Of a stretch of 6,499 nucleotides of DNA, positions 1 to 5,347 are shown in pieces. The stretch comes from an uncultured Bacilli bacterium. GTDB taxonomy: Bacteria; Bacillota_I; Bacilli_A; RF39; UBA660. Location: positions 1 through 6,499 of the forward strand of contig CAJTKV010000067.1 in assembly GCA_910577075.1 (NCBI GenBank). Reading direction: 5' to 3'. Both the position numbers and the translations under genes were made by a program. The first letter of the stretch is position 1, and every line of letters begins with the position of its first letter. Under the pieces are notes generated by a model. It was not told the DNA's origin, searched no databases, and saw only the letters and a program-made list of their open reading frames with translations.

Positions 1-8
1 GTCTTTTT
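1..8 (+). terminator. Probable right arm of an upstream terminator (truncated)
   Basis: The window opens with GTC followed by five T. The complete terminator at 1046-1068 has the same right arm, GTC plus a T-run, paired with AAAAAAGAC. By analogy this is the 3' half of a terminator of the gene before the window. The left arm is not in view, so the call is inference. Confidence 0.35.
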
Positions 9-11
9 CAA

Positions 12-26
12 TGCAACTTTGTTGCA
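12..26. repeat. Short perfect inverted repeat, possible operator
   Basis: TGCAAC and GTTGCA form perfect 6-base arms around a 3-base TTT spacer. The repeat ends 32 bases upstream of the -35 box of the next promoter and is not followed by a T-run, so it does not look like a terminator. An activator or repressor site is possible, but 6-base arms in AT-rich DNA can occur by chance. Confidence 0.25.
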
Positions 27-58
27 CTTCACATTTAAATTAACAAAAGACCTTTCAT

Positions 59-87
59 TTGACAATTAACTCTTATAATGTTATAAT
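59..87 (+). promoter_or_regulatory. Sigma-A promoter with perfect -35 and extended -10
   Basis: TTGACA at 59-64 and TATAAT at 82-87 are both perfect consensus boxes, separated by exactly 17 bases. A TG at 79-80 adds an extended -10 element. Transcription should start near 94, giving a leader of about 42 bases before the ATG at 136. The leader can form a weak hairpin (AAGAC 100-104 with GTCTT 114-118). A second TATAAT at 74-79 has no matching -35. This is the strongest promoter in the window. Confidence 0.85.
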
Positions 88-135
88 CGACAACTAACAA
101 AGACAAAAATACTGTCTTAAAAGGGGAGGAAAAAA

Positions 136-1047
136 ATGAGAAGAAAAGGAAGTATTGGAATAGATACTGGATTTTTAAAAAGAGAAGGATTGCGTTTGGA
201 ATTGATGAAATCCGAATATAATTGCTATTCTCAACAGCAAAAGAAAGACATTTTTTCGATAATGAGTAATTTTAACTTAGGTAATTGGTCAATGGATGAA
301 ATTAGAGATTTTATTAAAAATGAAACGTTTAAACGAAATATTGATCGTCTATGTTATATATATTCTATGCGTGATAGTGAGGATAAACGAGTTGCCAGCT
401 TTGCTTATGATTTAGTCTTTAATCTTATTTCGAAAATAATCGAGGGAGAAGAAGTTGATTTTGATCTTGTCGTAAAGATGTTCCAAGAATATACTCAAAA
501 TGGTTCACAAATGCATAGAGTAGAGGTTTGGAAACTCATTGAAGAGTTATCTAATAAAAGATATAATGAATACTTTAATAAAGCTAATAAATTGCCTTTA
601 TTTAAAAGTACGATTCATTCTACCGAAAAGGGATATGCTTTAGGCAATAGACTCTTACACATATATAACTTATGCGAAAAGCGCGATGTATCAGAGCACA
701 GAGCTTGGCTTGATTATGATATGCGCAAAAAAGTATATGGTCGCCAAAAGGAATTCGTAGGTCGCGACTTTGACAGTTTTGAGGCTTTTAACCTTGTTAA
801 AAAAGCCTATGAGGGAGCCTTTGATGATGACTCTGTGGCAACAGAATTAATCGATCAATCATTTGTTCTTGATTATAGCGTTTATAGCGTAGATGAAGAT
901 TTACTCGAATATTCGAAAGAAGCTTTTGATGAAGCATTCGCCTTATTTAAAACTTTAAGTGAGAGACTTAAAAAAGGCGGTTGTTCACAAAGTGGTTCAA
1001 GCAAGTATTTGAAAGATCCCGTTGAAAAAAGTATTGTTTTAAAATAA
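136..1047 (+). CDS. Hypothetical soluble protein, 303 aa
   Basis: I do not recognise this protein. The start is well supported: GGGGAGG at 123-129 lies 6 bases before the ATG, downstream of a near-perfect promoter. The product is strongly charged, has no signal peptide or membrane segment, and is probably cytoplasmic. Its composition, with long Lys/Glu/Asp/Leu-rich stretches and few Gly or Pro, suggests a mostly helical fold, possibly an array of helical pairs. The start (residues 1-20) is basic. Acidic stretches occur near EGEEVDFD (about 103-110) and FDDDS (about 231-235). The last 25 residues are Ser/Gly/Lys-rich and look flexible. No catalytic or metal-binding pattern stands out. It appears monocistronic, since it has its own promoter and ends in the shared terminator at 1046-1068. 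Its function is unknown; the strong promoter suggests good expression. Confidence 0.8.
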   Translation: MRRKGSIGIDTGFLKREGLRLELMKSEYNCYSQQQKKDIFSIMSNFNLGNWSMDEIRDFIKNETFKRNIDRLCYIYSMRDSEDKRVASFAYDLVFNLISKIIEGEEVDFDLVVKMFQEYTQNGSQMHRVEVWKLIEELSNKRYNEYFNKANKLPLFKSTIHSTEKGYALGNRLLHIYNLCEKRDVSEHRAWLDYDMRKKVYGRQKEFVGRDFDSFEAFNLVKKAYEGAFDDDSVATELIDQSFVLDYSVYSVDEDLLEYSKEAFDEAFALFKTLSERLKKGGCSQSGSSKYLKDPVEKSIVLK

Positions 1048-1068
1048 AAAAGACGAAAGTCTTTTTTT
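1046..1068. terminator. Bidirectional intrinsic terminator shared by convergent genes
   Basis: AAAAAAGAC (1046-1054) and GTCTTTTTT (1059-1067) form a 9-bp stem. On the + strand the loop is GAAA, a stable GNRA tetraloop, and the T-run extends to 1068. The minus strand has the same stem with a TTTC loop and its own T-run. The TAA of the upstream gene (1045-1047) and the TAA of the TatD gene (1067-1069, -) both overlap the stem ends, so one 23-base element ends both transcripts. Confidence 0.85.
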
Positions 1069-1798
1069 ATTGCAATTTTTTAAATAATCTCTTGGCATTT
1101 TTATCTAAAGCTCTTTCTAATTCCGGATATTCCATACCCCTAAGTTCTTGAATTTTTCGGAAAACCGCTCTGCCATCTTCTGTAGGATTATCACTCATAT
1201 AAGGATAATCAAGTTCGATAAGTAAATTATCTAAAGGAACATTTTTAACAACTTCTAAAGATTTTTTGGCGTTTTCCCGCGTTATAGGCTTGCCCACTGA
1301 AATGAATCCATCCCTTCTAATAATTTCTTCTAAAATAAACATATTCGGTTGAAAACAGTGAAAGACAAAACCATAGTGAGCAGGGTGCTTTTTTAAGATA
1401 TCGAGAATTTGTCTATTGGTATTATTTCCATGGATAATAATGGGAAGTTTTAACATATTGGCAATCTCTATAGTTTCCATAAATTTTGCTAATTGTGGAT
1501 AGATATCTGCAGAATCATCAATTCCCGTTTCACCAATAGCCACAACGCGATCGCGATTGTCACTGTACTGACATAGCTTCACGATGCTTTCAACGCGACC
1601 TTCTTTTAATGGGTGAATTCCCAAGGCACAATAGAATTTATCACAATTGCCACTGATTGCTAAAACTTCTTCGTTCGTCTCTTCATCAAGTCCGACATTA
1701 ATAACTTTATCTAAATAATCAAGATTTTTAATGCGAATTATTTCCTCTTTTAAATAGGGAATATCGCGGGAGTTTATATGAGCATGAGTATCAATCAT
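1067..1798 (-). CDS. TatD-family metal-dependent hydrolase (putative DNase)
   Basis: This is a cytoplasmic TIM-barrel amidohydrolase of the TatD family, whose members use divalent metals and mostly act as DNases or 3' exonucleases. With the ATG start at 1798 it has 243 residues, slightly short for the family (about 255-265). Expected metal ligands are present: the HxH of MIDTHAH (H5, H7), Glu90 in IGETGID, His123 in PIIIH, His147 in FHCF and Asp197 in IELDYPYM; GIHP is also present. Three motifs differ from the usual form: the residues after His123 are GNN rather than the usual small residue plus Arg, the ETDxPyL motif reads ELDYPYM, and GETGIDD lacks the usual Leu-Asp-Tyr. It is thus a divergent TatD paralogue and may not be the main DNase copy. 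A GTG at 1805-1807 would add three residues, but it lies inside the Shine-Dalgarno sequence. It is transcribed alone and divergently from the GH31 gene. Confidence 0.88.
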   Translation of the reverse strand: MIDTHAHINSRDIPYLKEEIIRIKNLDYLDKVINVGLDEETNEEVLAISGNCDKFYCALGIHPLKEGRVESIVKLCQYSDNRDRVVAIGETGIDDSADIYPQLAKFMETIEIANMLKLPIIIHGNNTNRQILDILKKHPAHYGFVFHCFQPNMFILEEIIRRDGFISVGKPITRENAKKSLEVVKNVPLDNLLIELDYPYMSDNPTEDGRAVFRKIQELRGMEYPELERALDKNAKRLFKKLQ

Positions 1799-1803
1799 AA
1801 ATC

Positions 1804-1814
1804 TCACTTCCTTT
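1804..1814 (-). promoter_or_regulatory. Shine-Dalgarno sequence that fixes the tatD start
   Basis: Read on the minus strand this is AAAGGAAGTGA, a 10 of 11 match to the ideal AAAGGAGGTGA. It ends 5 bases before the ATG at 1796-1798. The alternative in-frame GTG (1805-1807) is part of this sequence and has no room for its own binding site, so the ATG is preferred. The protein then begins MIDTHAH, as is usual for TatD proteins. Confidence 0.75.
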
Positions 1815-1825
1815 AAATGTTTTAT

Positions 1826-1856
1826 ATTATAACATATTATTTTATAATTGGTGCAA
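1826..1856 (-). promoter_or_regulatory. Promoter for the TatD gene (extended -10)
   Basis: On the minus strand TATAAT (1826-1831) is preceded by a TG one base away (1833-1834), forming an extended -10. The best -35 candidate is TTGCAC (1851-1856) at a long 19-base spacing; an extended -10 tolerates a weak -35. Predicted start is near 1819, leaving a leader of about 20 bases with the Shine-Dalgarno sequence. Confidence 0.6.
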
Positions 1857-1885
1857 ATTTTTAACTTTTATTAATGCTAAGTTTA

Positions 1886-1894
1886 TGATAAAAT
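1886..1894 (+). promoter_or_regulatory. Candidate extended -10 promoter for the GH31 gene
   Basis: TGATAAAAT gives a TG, one spacer base and TAAAAT (5 of 6 matches to the -10 consensus). No good -35 lies at 16-18 bases; TTAACT at 1861-1866 is too far away. Transcription would start near 1901, between this box and the Shine-Dalgarno sequence at 1908-1914. An upstream in-frame ATG at 1885 overlaps this box and would not be in the transcript. Confidence 0.4.
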
Positions 1895-1920
1895 TAATAA
1901 TAGGAAAAAGGGTGTCATAT

Positions 1921-4329
1921 ATGGGAGAATTACAAAGTCATTTTAAAATGGATTATAGTAAAATTTTACCTAAGACAGAAAATATTGTAAGGGGAAGTAA
2001 ATATCGTATTACAGTTCTTTCTGAGATACTTGTGCGTCTTGAATATTCTGAAACAGGTCTATTTGAAGATCGTCCAACAGAACTTGTTATGAATCGTAAT
2101 TTTCCCAAGGTTAAATTTGAGAAAAAAGAGGACGGCAAATTTGTCACTATTAAGACAAATTATTTTACTTTAACATATCAAAAAGAGATGCCCTTTGTGG
2201 GTTCAAAAGTCAGTCCAGATCAATATTTAAGAATTGATTTAAATAATACGGATAAATATTGGTTTTTTAATCATCCTGAAGTCAGAAATTTTGGTGGAAC
2301 AGCATTTTCTTTAGATGGTGCTGAGGGACATGCTAAATATGGAAGAGGCTTATACAGTACTGATGGCTTTGTCTCATTAGATGATTCTCATAACTTAATC
2401 TTTAATGAAGATGGAACTCTAGGAAAACGCAATGATAAGAGAATTGATACATATGTATTTATGTATAGGCGCGACTTTGGAGCATGTCTAAAAGATTATT
2501 TTACTTTAACAGGATATCCGCCATTGATTCCAAGATATGCTCTTGGTGTTTGGTGGAATAGAAATATTGAATATAATGCCAAAGATTTGGAAAAGTTGGT
2601 CTTCAATTTTAATAAATATAAGATTCCTTTATCTATAATTATGCTTGGCGATAAATGGCATCGTCAAAATGCCAAGATAAAATCTGGTTTATCTTTTGAT
2701 GAAAAATTGTTTAAAAAGCCCAAGAGAGTTGCTGACTTTTTACATGGCAAGAACATTCGTCTCGCTGTCAAAGTGAATCCCATGGAAGGAATAAGTCCAA
2801 CGGAAGATTATTACTTACCTTTTAAAAGTGCTTCAGGACTTGATGGGAATGGAATTCTTCCTTTTAATGTCTTTAATAAAAATGTTTTAAGTGCCTATTT
2901 TGACTATTTAATTCACCCTTTAATGAACTATGGTGTCGATTTCTTCTGGGTTGATTATGATAATGTAAATGATTTAGTTAATTTAAGAGCTTTAACGCAT
3001 TATCACTTTGATGATTTTAAACAGATAACAAATAGGCGAGGAATAACTCTAGCACGTAATGCCTTAGTGGCTGCCCACCGCTATCCCATACACTATACAG
3101 GTGAAACGGTGGTAAGTTGGAAAAATTTGGAAATGCTTCCAACATTTAACTCTACGGCATCCAACATTGGTCTTTCTTGGATATCTAACGATATCGGAGG
3201 ATATACTGGTGGAATTGAAGATGGAGAGTTATTTGCCAGATTTGTTCAATTTGGCTGTTTTTCGCCAATTTTAAGACTATCTGCTGATGAGGGAAGATAT
3301 TATAAAAGAGAACCTTGGAGATGGGATATAACAACTCAATCTGTATGTAGCCAATACATGCGCTTAAGACACGCCTTGATTCCTTATCTTTATAGTGAAG
3401 CTTACCGCTATAGTAGAGTTGGTTTGCCATTAGTACAACCTTTATATTATCGTTATCCCGAGATATATGATGAACCTTTATATAAAGCTGAATATTATTT
3501 TGGTTCCAATCTTTTTGTTGCGCCTATTACGACCAAGAGAGATAGACTAATGGAAAGAACAATCTTAAAATTATTCTTGCCCGAAGGTACATGGTATGAC
3601 TTTACTAATGGAAAACGATATGCTGGTGGGAAAAGATATACGACCTTCTATAAACAAGAGGATTATCCCGTATTTGCCAAAAGCGGAACCATTATTCCTA
3701 TGGCCATATTAGATGAAAAGAATTTGAACGATACCAATCCTCCTAAAAATATGGAATTGCATATTTTTCCCGGAGCAAGTAGTACTTATGAATTATATGA
3801 AGACGATGGAATTTCCTCTTTACATGAACAGGGATTCTATATTGTTACGAATATCGATTATACTTATCAACAGAACAATTTTACCGTTATAATTCGTCCT
3901 GTTGCTGGTAAAAGTGGTATAATTCCCGATCATCGTGCTTACCGAATAAGATTTAGAAATACGCGAGAACCCGATGATGTCATAATTCATGTTGGTAACG
4001 AAAAAGTTAAAGGTGTTACAACCTATGTCGATGACAATGACTTTGTCGTCGAATTGCCGCCGCTTTCAACCTTGAAACAAATAACCGTCAATTGTAAGGG
4101 TAAGGATATCGAAATCGATGCTTTAAGACTTGTCAATGATGATATTGAATCCATTTTAAATGATTTGCCTCTTGCGACAAAGATAAAAAATGTCATTGGC
4201 GAAGTGTTATTAAGTGATGTTCCAATCAAGCAAAAACGTATTGAAGTTCGCAAACTAAAGAAACTAGGAGTTAATCAAAAATATATAAATTTATTCATTA
4301 AATTACTTGAATATCTAGCGGAAGTTTAG
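1921..4329 (+). CDS. GH31-family alpha-glycosidase with altered active site
   Basis: This is an 802-residue protein of glycoside hydrolase family 31 (alpha-glucosidases, alpha-xylosidases and relatives). It has no signal peptide, so it probably acts in the cytoplasm on imported oligosaccharides. Order of parts: an N-terminal beta-sandwich (about 1-190, with GRGLYSTDGF and LDDS); a TIM barrel (about 198-530, from PLIPRYALGVWW at 201-212); proximal and distal beta domains (LFVAPI from 531, YELYEDDG from 623); and an unusual helical Lys/Leu-rich tail (about 733-802). The nucleophile is probably Asp345 in FFWVDYDN. The acid/base position in the usual TGD motif is Glu395 (YTGETVVSW), not Asp. The barrel aspartates usually written as DxDW read GDKWH (244-247), and the RxH motif reads RLS (452-454). 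SNDIGGY (Asp424) is conserved. Substrate cannot be assigned, and reduced or changed activity is possible. The start at 1921 is chosen for AAGGGTG at 1908-1914; the in-frame ATG at 1885 sits in the likely promoter. No terminator of its own follows. Confidence 0.9.
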   Translation: MGELQSHFKMDYSKILPKTENIVRGSKYRITVLSEILVRLEYSETGLFEDRPTELVMNRNFPKVKFEKKEDGKFVTIKTNYFTLTYQKEMPFVGSKVSPDQYLRIDLNNTDKYWFFNHPEVRNFGGTAFSLDGAEGHAKYGRGLYSTDGFVSLDDSHNLIFNEDGTLGKRNDKRIDTYVFMYRRDFGACLKDYFTLTGYPPLIPRYALGVWWNRNIEYNAKDLEKLVFNFNKYKIPLSIIMLGDKWHRQNAKIKSGLSFDEKLFKKPKRVADFLHGKNIRLAVKVNPMEGISPTEDYYLPFKSASGLDGNGILPFNVFNKNVLSAYFDYLIHPLMNYGVDFFWVDYDNVNDLVNLRALTHYHFDDFKQITNRRGITLARNALVAAHRYPIHYTGETVVSWKNLEMLPTFNSTASNIGLSWISNDIGGYTGGIEDGELFARFVQFGCFSPILRLSADEGRYYKREPWRWDITTQSVCSQYMRLRHALIPYLYSEAYRYSRVGLPLVQPLYYRYPEIYDEPLYKAEYYFGSNLFVAPITTKRDRLMERTILKLFLPEGTWYDFTNGKRYAGGKRYTTFYKQEDYPVFAKSGTIIPMAILDEKNLNDTNPPKNMELHIFPGASSTYELYEDDGISSLHEQGFYIVTNIDYTYQQNNFTVIIRPVAGKSGIIPDHRAYRIRFRNTREPDDVIIHVGNEKVKGVTTYVDDNDFVVELPPLSTLKQITVNCKGKDIEIDALRLVNDDIESILNDLPLATKIKNVIGEVLLSDVPIKQKRIEVRKLKKLGVNQKYINLFIKLLEYLAEV

Positions 4330-4335
4330 TATAAT
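4307..4335 (+). promoter_or_regulatory. Promoter of the T-box/leuS unit, inside the GH31 3' end
   Basis: TTGAAT (4307-4312, 4 of 6 matches) and a perfect TATAAT (4330-4335) are separated by exactly 17 bases. The -35 and spacer lie in the last GH31 codons, and the -10 begins one base after that gene's TAG. Transcription should begin near 4341, at the 5' edge of the T-box Stem I. Confidence 0.7.
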
Positions 4336-4338
4336 ACT

Positions 4339-4528
4339 CACAAGCAGATGAAGAAAAAGTAGTAGTAGATGAAAGTCATTTTAGAGAGCCTATGGATGGT
4401 GAAAATAGGCATGATGAATAATCTATGAACTTGTTTTCGGATGTGTTAGGTTTGATCCTTTATCGTCAAATAGAGAAAAAATTAAGGTGGTACCACGATT
4501 CTTCGTCCTTTGGATGGAGAATTTTTTT
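4339..4528 (+). promoter_or_regulatory. T-box leader (tRNA-Leu-sensing riboswitch)
   Basis: This is a complete T-box element. Stem I has an AGTA motif (4358-4361), a lower helix GAAAA/TTTTC (4353-4357 with 4434-4438), an upper helix GTAGAT/ATCTAT (4365-4370 with 4421-4426), a further helix GTCAT/ATGAT (4375-4379 with 4411-4415), AGAGAG (4383-4388), and a distal helix GCCTA/TAGGC closing a loop with GGTGAAA (4398-4404). After GAA in the specifier loop the bases read CUUG, so the specifier is CUU (4430-4432) or UUG (4431-4433); both mean leucine. A Stem III candidate is TTTGA/TCAAA (4452-4470). The T-box proper (4480-4497) matches the family consensus at every position. Antiterminator helices AAGG/CCTT and ACGA/TCGT leave a 7-base bulge, TGGTACC (4488-4494). 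The T after TGG suits a tRNA with an A discriminator, as in tRNA-Leu. Uncharged tRNA-Leu should favour read-through into the downstream genes. Confidence 0.95.
4498..4528 (+). terminator. T-box intrinsic terminator
   Basis: ATTCTTCGTCC (4498-4508) pairs with GGATGGAGAAT (4512-4522) over 11 bp, with two G-U pairs and a TTT loop, followed by a run of T to 4528. Its left arm overlaps the 3' strand of the antiterminator (4503-4510), so the two folds are mutually exclusive. As no other terminator follows the GH31 gene, it may also end GH31 transcripts. Confidence 0.92.
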
Positions 4529-4545
4529 ATTATAAGGAGGTCATA

Positions 4546-4908
4546 ATGGATATTGTAATAGAAAATATAGTTACTTATTTTATGGTGTTAGTTGTCCTGA
4601 TACTTATACTTTATATCTTTGAATTTTTAATTAAGGATAAGAAAAATGGTTTGGGAACGACAAAGAGTTTTCAATTTATCGTAAGAAAATATAATTTAGA
4701 TATGAATAGAATGCGAGTTAGAACACTATCCAAACTCATAATTGTTGTTAATAGTTTTATATTATCTGTACCAATTTTTTTAATGTTGGTATTAGAGGTA
4801 AATTATTATTTGATGATGTTAATATCATTAATTGTATTTGTTGTTTTATTGATAAGTCTATATAACTTACTTGGTTATATATTAGTAAAGAAAGGTTGGA
4901 AAAAGTAA
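4546..4908 (+). CDS. Small three-helix membrane protein under T-box control
   Basis: This 120-residue protein of unknown function has three predicted membrane helices: about 8-29, 64-83 and 88-113. The loop between helices 1 and 2 (30-63) is strongly basic and the C-terminus ends KKGWKK. By the positive-inside rule the N-terminus is outside, and the loop and C-terminus are in the cytoplasm. There is no cleavable signal or catalytic motif. The start at 4546 has an excellent binding site, AAGGAGGT at 4534-4541. An in-frame ATG at 4510 lies inside the terminator hairpin and is rejected. The gene is the first after the T-box, and its stop is one base before the leuS ATG, so it is co-transcribed and probably translationally coupled with leuS. 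Response to leucine starvation is therefore expected, but its task is unknown; it is not a recognisable amino-acid transporter. Confidence 0.82.
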   Translation: MDIVIENIVTYFMVLVVLILILYIFEFLIKDKKNGLGTTKSFQFIVRKYNLDMNRMRVRTLSKLIIVVNSFILSVPIFLMLVLEVNYYLMMLISLIVFVVLLISLYNLLGYILVKKGWKK

Positions 4909-4909
4909 A

Positions 4910-5347
4910 ATGGATACAATAAAAGTAGAAAAAAAATGGCAAGATTTTTGGGATAAGGATAAAACTTTTGAAGTTAAAAGCGAAGGTAAAAATCCTTATT
5001 ATATATTAGTAGAGTTTCCCTATCCAAGTGGTTCGGGATTGCATGTTGGACATGTAAGAAGTTATACGGCTCAAGATGCCATAGCCCGTATGAAGAGAAT
5101 GCAAGGATATAATGTCTTATTTCCAATGGGATGGGATGCCTTTGGAGCACCAGCAGAGAGATACGCCATAAGAAATCATATTCATCCTAAAGAAGCCGTT
5201 AAGGAAAATGTTAAGACATTTAAGGGACAAATTTTGATTGGAGTCGTGAGTTTTCAACTACTGATCCCGAGTATTATAAATGGACTCAGTGGCAATTTCT
5301 ACAGTTTTATAAACATGGTATGGCTTATAAAGACACTATTCCTGTAA
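4910..5347 (+). CDS. leuS: Leucyl-tRNA synthetase, N-terminal part, frame broken near 5233
   Basis: This is the start of leucyl-tRNA synthetase, a class I enzyme that charges tRNA-Leu in the cytoplasm. Residues 1-108 are genuine LeuRS: the KKWQDFW opening, PYPSGSGLHVGH with the HIGH-type ATP motif HVGH (45-48), and MGWDAFGAPAERYAI. The last two differ slightly from the common GLPAENYAI. After FKGQI (to 5233) the frame reads non-LeuRS sequence and stops at 5345-5347. The true LeuRS continuation (FDWSRE onward) is in another frame from 5233. About six residues of the form KxLGxS are missing between them, which fits a deletion of about 19 bases. Thus the last 37 or so residues of this open frame are artefactual. 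There is no strong Shine-Dalgarno sequence (a weak GGA lies 9 bases before the ATG), and the start is one base after the previous stop, suggesting coupling. It is either a sequence error or a real lesion in an essential gene. Confidence 0.9.
   Translation: MDTIKVEKKWQDFWDKDKTFEVKSEGKNPYYILVEFPYPSGSGLHVGHVRSYTAQDAIARMKRMQGYNVLFPMGWDAFGAPAERYAIRNHIHPKEAVKENVKTFKGQILIGVVSFQLLIPSIINGLSGNFYSFINMVWLIKTLFL

Noticed and set aside
45..51. AAAAGAC at 45-51 pairing with GTCTTTT at 1-7 as a hairpin
   Set aside because: The loop would be 37 bases in AT-rich DNA and the arms are short. The 1-8 arm is better explained as the end of an upstream terminator.
1799..1807. GTG start adding three residues to the TatD protein
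   Set aside because: The GTG is part of the Shine-Dalgarno sequence AAAGGAAGTGA, which is properly spaced for the ATG at 1798.
1885..1920. Upstream in-frame ATG giving the GH31 protein 12 extra residues
   Set aside because: It has no Shine-Dalgarno sequence and overlaps the probable -10 box, whereas the ATG at 1921 has AAGGGTG six bases upstream.
4510..4545. In-frame ATG at 4510 as start of the small membrane protein
   Set aside because: It lies within the T-box terminator hairpin and lacks a binding site; the ATG at 4546 has AAGGAGGT.
5224..5240. Programmed ribosomal frameshift in leuS
   Set aside because: A frameshift would not explain the missing conserved residues between FKGQI and FDWSRE, and no stimulatory structure or slippery heptamer followed by a stop was seen. 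A deletion explains both.
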